A DNA stretch of 64,000 nt from Phytophthora hibernalis. Taxonomy: Eukaryota > Oomycota > Peronosporomycetes > Peronosporales > Peronosporaceae. Made by a program: the position numbers and the translations under genes. The stretch is from NCBI GenBank assembly GCA_012656075.1, contig JAAKBF010000006.1:62001-126000 (forward strand), in the 5' to 3' direction. Below are positions 21,244-32,376 of this stretch, piece by piece. The notes under the pieces are model-generated. The model made no database searches. It saw only the letters and a program-made list of their open reading frames with translations, and was not told where the DNA came from. How positions within the stretch are numbered: the first letter of the stretch is position 1; each line of letters opens with the position of its first letter.

Positions 21244-22830
21244 ATGCAGCGAATGTTTTCGCTCACGAGGGTGAAGCACATAGGGCACAGTGAGAGAAAT
21301 CTACGCAAAGGGAAGGACGCCACTTCCGATCAAACTCCAGCTTCGCCTGCATCTTCAGCTGGATCAATTTCACCACCTTCACCCGTGACGGCATGGGGAC
21401 CGGTGGATGGCTCCTTTGAATTACCGTCAGCACCACCTCCATCTCCAGTAGCTCGAGCTTCCTCAACCCCTCCGTCAAGTATTCGACCAACACTATTCGA
21501 CCGATCAGGCCTTAAGATTGACGCCCAACTCGACGTGGAACTAGTATCTCCTATGCCGCCCTCTTCTTCACCCTCGTCAAGCCCAACCTCATCGAGGAGG
21601 CACACAGGAGGTCTCACAAATCGATTGAAGCACTTGGTGTCCAAGGAAAAGCGGCGATTCTCCTCGGATGGCTTTGATTTGGACTTGACGTACGTCACCC
21701 AGCGGCTCGTAGCACTAGGCTACCCGGCGGAGAAAATCGAGGGCATCTACCGGAACCACTATCGCGATGTCTTTCGGTTCTTTGAGCAACGTCACCCCGG
21801 TCGATATCGCGTTTACAACCTCTGCGTTGAGCGCCGCTACGCGCAGGACGACAAATTCCACGGACGTGTAGCAGAATTCGGCTTTGAAGACCATACTCCA
21901 CCACCATTGTCAATGCTGCTTCCGTTCTGCCGCGACGTGCACGCCTGGTTGCAAGCCCACCCCGAAAATGTCGTGGCAGTGCACTGCAAGGCCGGCAAAG
22001 GCCGTACCGGCGTCATGCTGAGTGCCTATATGCTGTACGCTCGACTATGGCGCTCCGCTCGTGGATCACTCGAGTATTTTGCAGCCGCACGCTCTCTCAA
22101 GCTGCAAGGCGTGACGATCCTGAGCCAGCGGCGGTTTGTCGGGTACTTCGGCGAGATGTGTCGTCGCTCGGAAAGTGCCGATGATGTTGAAGTGCTCGGA
22201 TCGTATGAAGACGAAGAGACTCGCGAGCGTGCAATGGTACTGGCCGACTACCACAAGCAATGGTTGCAAGAGACACAAGACCCGGCTTCACCTCGCGGGG
22301 TCATTGGATCAAACCCTCGACCATACGCTGAACCGGTGTTGCCTGCACGCGTGCACCTCGTCCTCGTTGTGGTTGTACTGTGCGGCATCACCACGCACAA
22401 GAAAACTAATGCAAGTGCCGGCGACTGGCGCGTTCGTGTGGAATGCGGTGCTATTCGACCTCGCGCTGCAGTCTACGACCTGTCCGGCAGTTTCCAGCGA
22501 CAACGACGTCCGAACTCCGACGACGACACTAACGAAGAAGTCGTGGAGCTGGAACTGCGTTGCAACCGAGTGCTCGTTTGGGACGAAGTGAAAGTGGAGC
22601 TTCGACGACGCACCGGTGGCGCCCTGGGGCACTTTTGGTTCCACACGGCTTTCGTGCCCCACGTGGGTGATCACGTGGAGCTGGCGTTATCAAAACACGA
22701 GATCGACAAGGTGGCCAAGGACGCCAAACACGGCCACAAGAAGTTCGCGCCCGAGTTCGCAGTGCGTCTGCGGTTCGACGTGGCAACGCCGCAGGACCTG
22801 GCCAAGTCGAAAGCGGACGCCAATGCATAG
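21244..22830 (+). CDS. PTEN-like lipid phosphatase
   Basis: Dual-specificity phosphatase expected to remove the 3-phosphate of phosphatidylinositol trisphosphate and so oppose PI3-kinase signalling. About 528 residues in one uninterrupted exon. The N-terminal 140 residues are Ser/Pro-rich and probably disordered. The phosphatase domain begins near DLDLTYVTQRLVALGYPAE and carries the full PTEN active-site loop HCKAGKGRTG (about 21979-22008), including both lysines that set specificity for phosphoinositides. YRVYNLCVERRY and GVTILSQRRFVGYF also match PTEN. A C2-like beta-rich domain follows (22330-22790), which in PTEN docks on membranes. Compared with human PTEN it has an added N-terminal tail and a different C-terminus. 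Confidence 0.88.
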   Translation: MQRMFSLTRVKHIGHSERNLRKGKDATSDQTPASPASSAGSISPPSPVTAWGPVDGSFELPSAPPPSPVARASSTPPSSIRPTLFDRSGLKIDAQLDVELVSPMPPSSSPSSSPTSSRRHTGGLTNRLKHLVSKEKRRFSSDGFDLDLTYVTQRLVALGYPAEKIEGIYRNHYRDVFRFFEQRHPGRYRVYNLCVERRYAQDDKFHGRVAEFGFEDHTPPPLSMLLPFCRDVHAWLQAHPENVVAVHCKAGKGRTGVMLSAYMLYARLWRSARGSLEYFAAARSLKLQGVTILSQRRFVGYFGEMCRRSESADDVEVLGSYEDEETRERAMVLADYHKQWLQETQDPASPRGVIGSNPRPYAEPVLPARVHLVLVVVVLCGITTHKKTNASAGDWRVRVECGAIRPRAAVYDLSGSFQRQRRPNSDDDTNEEVVELELRCNRVLVWDEVKVELRRRTGGALGHFWFHTAFVPHVGDHVELALSKHEIDKVAKDAKHGHKKFAPEFAVRLRFDVATPQDLAKSKADANA

Positions 22831-24087
22831 AGCGTAATGACTGTAGCGCTGCATTTCGTAGATAAGGGAATGCAATACGCATTCAACCACCGCTCGACGA
22901 TGCCCTCTTGCAATCGCTGTGGGCGTGATTTCCTTATGTCGTCAAGCAATCGAGGGACCTCGGGACGACGGCGAGAAAAAACTTTGCTTTCAAACTCGGA
23001 GACTTTAGCGTAGCGTAACGCGAGACCGGGTGCACAAGATGCCGCTCGTCGTGGCGTTGTGCGCCAGCTGGGCCGCCGTAGATTCGGGAGACTCGGGGCT
23101 CGAGCATCCGTCCACGCTCGCCACCTGGCACGGACGCCGAGGACAGCAACGCCACCACCGAACAAGCAAGTCGATTACGACGCTTTTCGAACGACGTAGT
23201 CTTGCAACTCGTCGAACATAGTCGACCAGCGTCACCTTCACCCACTGAACCTCGCGGCGCGGGCCGAGCATGCTGGAGATTGCAGAGACACCCACTGGCC
23301 TTGTCCGTAGCGGAGCTCTCCAACCAAACGTTGACGGAGCGATCAGATCCCGGCCGGCGCTGCGTTGGACCCACTTCTGACGACCTGCTGGCATGAAAAC
23401 TACATGTACGAGCACAGAATGCGATGGATTGTTCCTCGTTCCTGCTGGCCATGCGACGCCAAGCGCACTGAGTGCCAAGTTGGCAATCGCTGGAGCGAGT
23501 CAAGCTTGATGCCGCCGTTTGGCGTGGCGTCCGGCTTTGACCGGGACGATCCCCGCCCTTGATCGCGACGTAGACACGCCGAGCCTGTCACGCTGCCTTC
23601 GCCTACAATACGAAGACGAGGCTATTCCTTTGCACGAAGCATTGGGCAAGTGCGTGACAGCAATTAGCATCGACACCTTCGTCTTCTCTCTTTATCCTCT
23701 CTATCCTCTCTAACGGTGTTTGGTACGGTAGCCTCGAAGCACTCATGCCATGTTGCGAGTCAGCGTAGTGGACAACCCTAGAAACCCGGCTCTGTTCCGC
23801 CCGTCTTGTTTTGGGCTGGTCCTCACGTTTATTTTAGGTAAATCGAACCGTCCTGATCCAAGTGCCCCACTTAATCACTCCGATACAGTGAGGTGTGCAA
23901 CGCCGGGCCCGTCCGCCTCGTTTTGGGCGTCGCACCGTCGTGGTCGTAGATTGGGCGTCGCGATTCAAAAATACAATCACGCGGTGACCGCCGTCCCTCG
24001 TCATTAGGCAGAGACGGCGTCACTCACTCACAGTCGGTCCCGCGGTCAGAGAGCAGAGCACACTCACTCGAATCCCAGCATAATACC
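22831..24087. other. Long intergenic region, no supported gene
   Basis: About 1.25 kb. Three minus-strand frames overlap here (up to 189 residues, 23503-22934); the most protein-like segment reads RRRPEVPRLLDDIRKSRPQR near 22950-22900. None has a recognisable domain and they share the same GC-rich bases in different frames, so I list none as genes. The last 200 bp presumably hold the promoter of the pseudokinase gene. Confidence 0.45.
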
Positions 24088-25405
24088 ATGGGCTTCTGTC
24101 TGTCCAAGTGCCTGCCCGACAGCGACATGGCGGCCGAGCTCGAGGCGGAGCTGGACGAGGCCAGTCACAGCTACGTGCAGCAGTCCACGGACGCGCAGTC
24201 CACCTTCGGCACCACGTCCCTATTGGCGGTACGTCGTCTCTAACCTCGGTCTTAAATCTGATAGAATCTAACGTTGATACCGTTGACAGGCAGACGAAGT
24301 GGTGTGTCTCAACGTGATCGGGGAAGGTCCGTCCGGTGTCATCTACAAGGGCTCGTACAGAGGCAGCGTCGTGGCTGTGAAGAAGATGAAGATGATCTCG
24401 CTGCCGTCCAAACCTTCGGCCAGAGAGAACGTGGAGATGGAACTCGAGGTGGAGGCCACCCGCATGGGCAGCTTACGCCACCCGAACACGGTGCTCTTCA
24501 TGGGCGCGTGTCTGCAGGAAGACTACTTCTGCATCGTCAGTGAGTACTGTACGCGGGGTTCGCTCTTCAACGTGCTGCACGCGCCCAAGCCGTCGACTGG
24601 GAGGAACAAGCACAAGCGGAAAGGCTCCGAGCCGCTGTCGCGAGCAGCCGCGTCCAGCACAGCCAGCGCCCCGGGCAGCATCAATGAACCGGCCAAGAAG
24701 AAGGTGAATCTCAAGTGGAGTCTGCGGATACGACTCGCACTGGGAGCGGCACGCGGGTTGCTCTACTTGCACAGTGCAGACCCGCCTCTTGTCCACGGAC
24801 AACTGAAAAGTACCAACATCCTGGTCGACGACTCGTGGAACGCCAAGCTGGCGGACTTTGGCACGCGCCGAGTGGCCGAGGCAGTGGGCTTTGATAGAAG
24901 TAGGATGAACAGCATCGACGAGCGAGCGGCGCTGCTGCGGTGGACGGCGCCCGAGCTGCTGAAATTGGGCGAAGAGCGGGTGCTCAAGGGAGCGTTCCCG
25001 AGCGACAGCTCCAGCCCTCAGGCAGTGGACATCTTCAGCTTTGGACTGATCATGTGGGAGCTCACAACAGGCGAACTACCGTACGCAGACATGCACTCGA
25101 ACGCCGAGATCGGCGAGTACGTGCTCTCGGGCTGCCGACCAATTATGAAGCCCGGTCAGTGCAATATCAAGTGGGCGGAGCTGATGGCGCGGTGCTGGTC
25201 GCACAACCCGTCACGAAGGCCGAGTGCAGCCGAAATTGTGTCGTGTCTTGAGAGCATCAGCAAGGCCGACGCCATCGCTCAATCAGCCAAGAAGGAGACG
25301 CGCGTAGTCAACAGCAACCGCGCCGACTACCGCTTCGCAGAGAAGCCACGCTCACGATCAAAGGGACCATCCAAATTCAAGAGCAACGTGCGCGTCGTCG
25401 TCTGA
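24088..25405 (+). CDS. Membrane-anchored TKL kinase homologue, probable pseudokinase
   Basis: Protein of about 418 residues from two exons, 24088-24228 and 24290-25405. The N-terminus MGFCLSKC fits N-myristoylation at Gly2 with palmitoylation at Cys4 and Cys8, so plasma-membrane attachment is likely. The kinase domain is of the tyrosine-kinase-like group: loop GEGPSGVIYKG, lysine VAVKKMK, LADFGTRR (DFG intact), WTAPELL and a C-lobe ending RCWSHNPSRRPSAAEI. The catalytic loop, normally HRDLKSxN, reads HGQLKSTN: the catalytic base aspartate is Gln and the Arg is Gly. Kinases of this kind usually lack phosphotransfer and act as scaffolds or allosteric regulators. A charged Ser/Lys insert (about 24590-24710) splits the N-lobe from the C-lobe. 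The DNA reads cleanly with no frame breaks, so the substitutions are not obvious sequencing noise. Confidence 0.85.
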
Positions 25406-25593
25406 GCAGCCGGTCCGCGAACGGGTCGTACGTACGACAAAGTGTCATTCCGCGGTGTCGAAAGTGCTGAAAGGGCCGAGCACAACGCTTAGAAGCAAGT
25501 ACTCGAGGACAGGTACGATCGCGTTTGCACCGCAGCGGGGACTTCGGATATTGAACACTTTTGAGACGGCGGACAGGACGCCACTGTAGCTAG

Positions 25594-26370
25594 TCAACCA
25601 CCACCTAATATTAAATGCATGGGTCGTTTGCAACTCATTGCGACTCGCCGTCCAGCTTCGCATAGGGCGTGGTACTTGGCGACGTGTTCCTCGAGGAACT
25701 CGTCGCGCAGCATGATGGAGATGCGGTGCGTGCGGTTCACATCGACTTGGTCTCGGAACGTCTGTGCACCGGGCAGGATCTCGTGCGTGTAGTGGTAGCG
25801 GACTCTTCCTGTCATCATGTACATTGATCGGCGCTGCAGGAAGGCGTCGATGACCGAGTCGCCGTGTTCCTCCTTGAACCTCATGATGCTAGGCGACAGC
25901 AGGTTGATACCTGCCACCACCCGTCCAGAGAACTTGACGGAGTCCACATGAGGCTTGATGTAGCCGTCCTCGGCTAACTCAATCACGTGGACAGCCGGGA
26001 AGTACGTGAGCTCCTTGGGCAGGATGGCAGCCTCGCGGACCTTGTGCAGGATGCGCTGCGTTTCTGTAGACCAGCGAGAGCGTTCCATCTCCTTGAACTT
26101 GACGATGGCGTTGTCCCAGTGGTCCTCCTCGTAGCGACGGCGTCTCAGGATGCACGCGCACTCGTCGGCCACGACCTGCTCCTCGTCCTCCGTGATCACG
26201 TCCAGCTGCACCTGCAAGTCTCCCTCGCTCACGAGCGGATCGTGGCAGTGCGTCGCATCCAGATTGTACACGTCTTGCCACAGAGTGGTCGGAGCATTGG
26301 CAGCTACGGCTGAAGAGCTCAGAAGACGCCGTAGCGGAGCTAGCGAGCGGCGCAGAGGCATCGATAGCAT
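25594..26370 (-). CDS. ALKBH7: ALKBH7-like mitochondrial dioxygenase
   Basis: Fe(II)/2-oxoglutarate-dependent oxygenase of the AlkB family, closest by motif to mitochondrial ALKBH7, which in animals promotes programmed necrosis and affects fatty-acid metabolism. About 258 residues. The start MLSMPLRRSLAPLRRLLSSS is a typical basic, hydroxylated mitochondrial presequence. The iron site is HVD (YIKPHVDSVKF) with a distal His in YTHEILPG; the 2-oxoglutarate-binding Arg lies in RTHRISIMLRDE. LLSPSIMRF and RSMYMMTGRVRYHY also follow ALKBH7. The frame extends upstream to 26451, but ATG 26370 gives the best presequence; ATG 26361 is an alternative. Single exon, no breaks. Confidence 0.85.
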   Translation of the reverse strand: MLSMPLRRSLAPLRRLLSSSAVAANAPTTLWQDVYNLDATHCHDPLVSEGDLQVQLDVITEDEEQVVADECACILRRRRYEEDHWDNAIVKFKEMERSRWSTETQRILHKVREAAILPKELTYFPAVHVIELAEDGYIKPHVDSVKFSGRVVAGINLLSPSIMRFKEEHGDSVIDAFLQRRSMYMMTGRVRYHYTHEILPGAQTFRDQVDVNRTHRISIMLRDEFLEEHVAKYHALCEAGRRVAMSCKRPMHLILGGG

Positions 26371-26505
26371 CTTGGCGAATGGTGCGTGTCTGCAACACTG
26401 ACGACTGGACGGGTGTAGTAGATATTCGATCCGTATTTTAAAAGCCGGCACGTAATTTACGCGTGTTCGGATAAAATAAAATCTGGATTATATAATCCAG
26501 GATAA

Positions 26506-27388
26506 TCACTGTACGTTAGTTGGCCGGATCAGGTACACATGCATGTTGGCGGCGCTGTAGACGACATCAAGGCGTTCACGAGGCACTTGTTCCACTTGGA
26601 AATGCTGCTCAGAAAGCAGAGCGAAGAATGATTCGCCACGATCTCCGGCGAAGCGAGCTTCGTGCGCAGAAATCACCATTGTCTTGGGGTGTGACAGCTG
26701 AACGATGGTCTGCACCAGCTTCTGCGAGATCGAGCGCTCGCCGTAGACCAGGTCCGAGCAGAGAATAACGTCGAATTGGTTCTCTTCCAGAGACTCGTGC
26801 TCTCCCCACATAAGCGATTCAGCGCGGATGTCACTGGAAATGCAGCCGAGCGTCTGATTCCGCTCGATGTTGGCTTGGATCCAGGGAATCGCCACGGGCT
26901 GTCAACGATGAACACTACATATCAGCGACTGACAGATCAATTGCAGCAATATAATAGGACTCGTACCATATCGGTGAGAACAACCTCCTTGGTGCCGAGC
27001 GCAGCAGCAGCGAGACCAGGCACGCCGACGCCGCAGCCCAGCTCAATCACGCGCTTGTTGACGAAAAAGTCTTGCGGGAAGTAGGCGTCGTTCGCCAGGA
27101 ACTTGGCCAGCACCAACGCGCAGTCCCATACCTTGGCCTGTTGGCCCTGCTTCTCCTGAAAAACGACCTTTTGTCGGCGCGGAGTTCGAGCGCGTTCTCC
27201 GTCACCAGGTCCTTCTCGGCGCCCTGGACGCGTTGCTGTCTGGCTGCCAGTCCCCACTGCCGCTCGGCATACTGCTCCACGTATCGCTCCGCTTCGCGAC
27301 GTTTATTCTGCTGCACTTCACTCTCCTCAAAGAGATCGTCGCTCTCCATTTGGCTGAAGAAATCGTTCTCCTCGTCCGAGCTGCTCAT
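26506..27388 (-). CDS. Seven-beta-strand lysine-type methyltransferase (METTL21/FAM86 class)
   Basis: Rossmann-fold S-adenosylmethionine methyltransferase of family 16, a group that methylates lysines of translation factors and chaperones. Exon 1 is 27388-26967, exon 2 26898-26506, intron 68 nt. The acidic N-terminus (MSSSDEENDFF) is followed by a charged helix. Core motifs: KVWDCALVLAKFL, motif I VIELGCGVGVPGLAAAALG, EVVLTDM, and FDVILCSDLVYG, whose D-x-x-Y is the family's substrate-side signature. A frame break near 27170 is explained by five A read as four; the corrected reading is ADKKVVFQEK. The exact substrate cannot be assigned. Start ATG 27388 is shared divergently with the next gene over a 114-bp promoter. 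Confidence 0.75.
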
Positions 27389-27502
27389 GGTGATTGATTG
27401 ACACACAGTGCAACCGCTGATGCGATTGACTGGATGACACGCGAAAACGAGAAATTACGAGAATAGTCCTACATACGAATCGGGAATATTACGGACTGCA
27501 AA
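27389..27502. promoter_or_regulatory. Short bidirectional promoter
   Basis: Only 114 bp separate the start codons of the methyltransferase (minus) and DPH7 (plus), so both must be driven from here. TGATTGATTGAC and GCGATTGACTGG repeat a GATTGA core. Co-expression of the two is inferred. Confidence 0.5.
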
Positions 27503-28896
27503 ATGGACGCGACGCTGGCGACGTTCGATACGGTGGAGACGACGGACTGTGTGGAGTCTTGCCCAGTGGCCGGCTTTGAGTCGTCTATGGTGGCAGCCAC
27601 GTACCAGTTGCACAAGGCGGTGGACATTGGCGAAGCGGAAGACCGACGCAGTGGCACACTGCAGCACTTTCAGCTGAGTTGTGACGCGGCCAGTACTGAT
27701 GGTGCAGACGTCTCAGTGCACAAACTGGAAGAGACTGCGACCTCCAGCGGCATCTTCGACATCAAGTGGAACACGGAGGCCATGAATGGCAAAGCGGTGC
27801 TGGGCGCTGCTACGGCCGGTGGCAGCTTGGAGCTGTACGAGTTGGATCAGGGCGACGGTGATGGTTCCAAGCTGAGCCACTCGGGGCTGGCCACCGAAGC
27901 GAACGCTGACTCCATGTGTCTGTCATTGGACTGGAACAACCGCGTGCACTCCAACACTCTGGCGTCCATCTGCGTGAGCCACTCGGACGGGTAAGGTACC
28001 CGTATCCTTAGCAAGCAAGTCGAGCGTGGCGGGATGCTTCAGATGCACTAATAAGTTGTCGTGCGTGCTGCCGTGTGAACTGCAGCATGCTTTCGGTCTG
28101 GGACATCACGCCGCAGGGCATCGTCCAGCAAGCCAAGGTAATGTCGCTGCCGGTTTCTCGTGTGGTTTTGTCGAGACGTTTTCCTGTCTTGCTGCAAATT
28201 ACTTGACGGATGACAGCGCTCTAACTGACACTTAATACTTAATTTCTACCGCAGTGGCGCGCACATGACCTGTTCGGGTCACCAATCGAGGCGTGGATCA
28301 CGGCCTTCAACTGCCACGACCCGAACGTGCTCTTCTCGGGTGCGGACGACGCAGCCTTGAAGGGATGGGACCTGCGCGCGGGCACAGCAGCACCGATCTT
28401 CAAGAACACACGGACGTACTCCATGGGTGTGTGCAGCATCCAGTTCCACCAGAACGACGAGAACCTGGTGGCTGTGGGCAGCTACGACGAGCGAGTCGCG
28501 GTCTGGGACCACCGCAGCATGACGCGTCCGCTGGCCGTGTACGGCGCCGGCGGCGGCGTTTGGCGCCTGAAATGGCACCCGGCCGCAAGCCGCAAGGTAA
28601 GGAGCAAGCGATCGCTGCTTGCAGACAATAGTAAGACGCACTCACAGCTTGTGCCTCCCCGTTTTATGTTGCAGGAGCTGCTGCTGGCCGCCTGCATGCA
28701 CAACGGGTTCCAGGTGCTGGAGCTGTCCACAGAGACCACGTTGCGCAAGGCGTCGAGCTACGACCGCCACGAATCACTCGCATACGGCGTGGATTGGTGG
28801 TTGCACCCGACGACGCTCGCGGCCAAGGAGCCTGTGGTGGGCTCGGCCTCCTTCTACGACCATGCCTTCCACGTGTGGCGCCAACCGCTAACTTGA
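27503..28896 (+). CDS. DPH7: Diphthine methylesterase, WD40 protein
   Basis: WD-repeat enzyme of diphthamide biosynthesis: it removes the methyl ester from methylated diphthine on elongation factor 2 before the final amidation. Four exons: 27503-27990, 28086-28137, 28255-28596 and 28675-28896; all junctions keep frame and give 367 residues. Diagnostic stretches are CPVAGFESSMVAATYQL at the start, LFSGADDAALKGWDLR, the family-specific MGVCSIQFHQND, VAVGSYDERVAVWDHR, GGGVWRLKWHP and LLLAACMHNGFQVLEL. The second exon (MLSVWDITPQGI) is only 52 nt. Its partner methyltransferase on the other strand may act on the same class of target, but that link rests on position only. Confidence 0.9.
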
Positions 28897-30405
28897 AGTT
28901 GGCATACAAAAACCAAGTCATGCTTTCTGCTTGGATATTCATTAGATACCACTCTTTCCGTTTCAACCAATTGAAACGTGATGAGACCTTGGCACGGTCG
29001 CTGACTGGCCATAAATGAACACTAACCTCAACGACGTGGTCGACCGCAGGAGGTTTCTGATGCCTCGTGTGCGTATGCTAACCCAAGAAGGGCTGTCCTT
29101 GAAGTTTTGTCTGGCCTTGGGGGACTTGCGCGCGATCCGGTGCTTTGGCACAATCAAAAGCGCCCTCGACCGCGCAGATCAACTTTACCAGCGATGCCCG
29201 CCGCACCAACCTCCAACGGTTCTCCCAACGACGTCAGCAGTATGTTGCCCAAGGCGAAGATGACAGCGGCGCGTGGCTCTTTTGCCGCGTGGAGTCTGTT
29301 CCAGCAACCGCAGAACTTCAACCCTGCCGACGCCAAGCAAGGCAAGAAAGATGCGGCCACCAACTTTCGTACGCTGAGTTGCGCAGCTCCCGAGTCTGGG
29401 CCGCCACAGGTTCCTACGCGCGTTGCGGTGGCATGGCGAGGGGCTCGGTAAGAATCGGCTTCGAGCGTGTCGCTCTACGGAGAAGAGAGAGGCGAGAGGA
29501 AGCCAGGGCTGTCTAATTTAACTGCAGATGAATGATCTTATACCCCATGGACGATGTTGAAGTGCTTACTCATTTGCCTTTTTCGACAAAGCGAACTTTT
29601 AGACATTGTAGGCTGCAGCACGTTGCGAGGCCTCGGCTTGCCGCGCTGTTCGCATATTAATAAGAAATGAGCCCGCGCCAGCCAGTTATGGCCGGAGCCA
29701 AGCGGATGAGCAGCGGAAATGACTGGCGAAGGCCACTTCAACGGGCAAAATGCAGAATCCGGTTTTGGTGGTGTGGGCGCGAACATAGTCCGACCAAAAT
29801 GGCTCGACAGTGATCCTCTCAACGTTGGCCGCACTACATGCATACCGATTCATGCATTTCACCTAAGCTTAACGCTAACGAAGCCTTCCTCCCTGGAAGT
29901 TTTCGTCAGCGGCATTGCTCTTGGTCATCTCCGCTTGGTGGCCGCTGACCAGCCATTTTACACACCGCTTTTTCTTGTGGTTCCAGAGACTTCCAGTGTC
30001 CAGGTCCAGTCGTTGCAAAGCCGGGACCAAATCATCTACGTTGCAGCAAGAGCCCTCTTACGTTGAGTCTCCGTTGCAGCAGCAGTTTATGTTGCTCGCT
30101 AATTCCAGGTCCTGGAATCTGGTTGGTTCATAAAACGAGTGCTTCCAGCCCATCACCGCTCAAGCGCCGAAGCAGCATACTGAGACCAAGGTATCCGTTG
30201 GTGCGCTATCTCACCGAGGTGACGGGCACCGTCGACACACGACAAGCAAGCAAACCTGGAGCAGGTCACTTCCTCTTCCGCTAAGCCAACGTACTCATCC
30301 AACGGCGGCAAAGACTAAAGTCTCTGCTTTTGAAGTTCACTCTCCGATTCGCCTCGAATCACTCAGTCCGTCAGCTGGTTCACTCTCTGTCCACCCCTTC
30401 CCTCT
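28897..30405. other. Long intergenic region, no supported gene
   Basis: 1.5 kb. Plus-strand frames at 29107-29451 and 29145-29516 overlap each other and resemble no known protein; 29719-30066 likewise. I see no tandem repeat or transposon signature. The last few hundred bases before 30406 should include the promoter and leader of the bZIP gene. Confidence 0.45.
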
Positions 30406-32132
30406 ATGCAGTTCACTGGTGCCCTGGACCTCATCACGTCGCCTTCGCTCTACGAGGACGAGGTGCTGAGCTTCAAACAGGAGCTGGCCTCCGTCTCCAG
30501 TGCGTCACCCACCAATAGCAGCTCCGACGTTCCCTTAGCGCTCTCAATCTCTGACGACAGTTCACTGGCCAATATGGACGACGAGCTCTTCAGCGCGTAC
30601 CTTGGCGCGTCAGGACATGCGTCCGACGTCCCCACAGGCTCCTACCTGGACTTGTACTACTCGACACCTACAGATCAAGCTCCGCAGGGCTTCCCACCCA
30701 CAGCAGTGAGCAACGGTCTCCCTCCAACGACTAACGGGCCGACCACAAGACAGAGCGGCGTCAAACGCGGCTACGACCGCATGGCTGGGGACAAGTCGCC
30801 CACTGCTGCTGTAGCCACGTCCATGTTGGCCATGCGCACCAAGCCGCAGAATCTGGTGGTGCATCCTCGTGCTAATACAGTCAACGTCGGACATCGACCA
30901 GTCAAGAACGAGGACGACACCCCAAGAAGACCAAAGTCTCACGCGAACGACAACTCAAGATCAACGCGGCGTCGCGTCGCTGTCGTAAGAAGCAGAAGCT
31001 GGAGCTGCAGTTCCTCCGTAGCCACGTGGTGGAGCTCCAGGCTGCACTCAAGGATCAGGTCAACTACCTCCGTGGACAGCTCTCGCAGCAACAACGAGCT
31101 GCGCGCCTCTTGCATTTTGTAGATGACAGTATGCGTAAAGTCGAGGAGATGGGTTCCGGAGCTCGACCGGGACCTGCGACGCCTACGCCCACGGCGCCGC
31201 TCGTGTCCTTCAGCTCGGACCTGCTGCCTTTCCGGACCGAAGACCAGAGTGGAGAAGACACGGACGGAACGCACAGCAACGACCCAGTGAACCACATTGA
31301 GACGGACGACGCTAGTAGTGTGCACACGATCGACCCGGCCACGGGTTATTCGCTCAGTGACGAGCGCAAGCGGGAGCTGCTCAACATTGCGTCCTTTGTG
31401 CGCGTCAACATCAGTCTGGAGAGCAGCAGCTTCGCGCCGGAAGTGATCTCGTGTCTGCCCATCGAGATGGATGGCTGGCAACTGCGCCTCGCCATCACGG
31501 AGAAGAACTACACGATCCACAACCAGAAGTTCTTCCCGTGCAATATGAAGGATCTGTACGACTTCTGCTGGGAGACGAATGTGGCCCAGAAGATCTCGAT
31601 CAAGCACGCCAAGAAGCACTACGTCGTGGTCACACCGCTGGACAAGGATGTCGCCCACGTGTACTCCAAGACGACTGGCAAATGGTCTCTCAATGTGCAC
31701 GGAGTGCCGAACGTGAGCTACAACAGCCTCGTGTGTCGTCGGTTCATGCCGGATGAACACCGAGCCATCATCTGCCAGCAGAGCGTGCTGGAGGAGCGTG
31801 ATTTCCAGGACGAAAACACGCTGCCGTGGCTCTTTAAGCGGTGGGTTGTGTTCCGGCCGCAGGTTCAGGACGGCGTTGAAGGCACCTTCGTTGAAGCCTA
31901 CCGCACCGCCAGCTACGCGACCGGCCGACTCATCTACAAGGAGAACAAGACGTACGACAGCTTTTGCGAGCACCTGATCCGGCGCTACGCCGAGTCGAAC
32001 TCGCTTTTGGAGCGCATGATGGCGCGCGATAAGCGATTCGCGCATGCGTTCGACGCTAGCGTGCGCTCGGGAGCCGAGGCCGAATCGGCCACGGTCTCCG
32101 ACCGCATGATCAAGGATCTGCTGCTCTTCTGA
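30406..32132 (+). CDS. bZIP transcription factor with START-like C-terminus
   Basis: Transcription factor of about 575 residues. The N-terminal 170 residues are Ser/Thr/Pro-rich with acidic patches, a likely activation region. The basic region reads INAASRRCRKKQK, the canonical N-x7-R bZIP signature, followed by a short leucine zipper (LELQFLRSHVVELQAALKD). The C-terminal half (about 31340-32000) is a START-like domain of the kind attached to many oomycete bZIP proteins: GWQLRLAI, LYDFCWE, SLVCRRFMPDEHRAIICQQS and WVVFRPQ. Such domains may bind lipids, which would let ligand control DNA binding; that is inference. One frame break near 30921, just before KKTKVSRERQ, is a C run read one short. 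Start is ATG 30406; no intron needed. Confidence 0.85.
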
Positions 32133-32376
32133 GCTGTCGGCGGCTTCATTGTTATTGATTCCTGTAGGAACTGTAGGGTGTAGCACAGCAGTGAGAGAGC
32201 ATGTGTCGGTTGCGTTGGCGTTGCTCCAGCGCTTCAGTATAGGTAATATTTAACCATTTTCACACGAGCAATGAGCACGAAGGAGTGATGTGAGCATGTA
32301 TCTAATCATTGATTGACTACCTGATGTGCTTTAGGCCTGCTATCGCTGTAGCCGTCTATCCATTGAGTTGGTAGGT

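Noticed and set aside
22671..23503. Three overlapping minus-strand frames up to 189 residues
   Set aside because: They overlap one another and the 3' end of the PTEN-like gene and have no recognisable domain; GC-rich DNA yields such frames by chance.
29107..29516. Two overlapping plus-strand frames near 29.3 kb
   Set aside because: Neither shows family motifs, splice-compatible neighbours or codon bias distinct from background.
30939..32186. 415-residue minus-strand frame opposite the bZIP gene
   Set aside because: It is the complement of a GC-rich coding frame; the plus strand has clear bZIP and START motifs, and the minus product resembles nothing.
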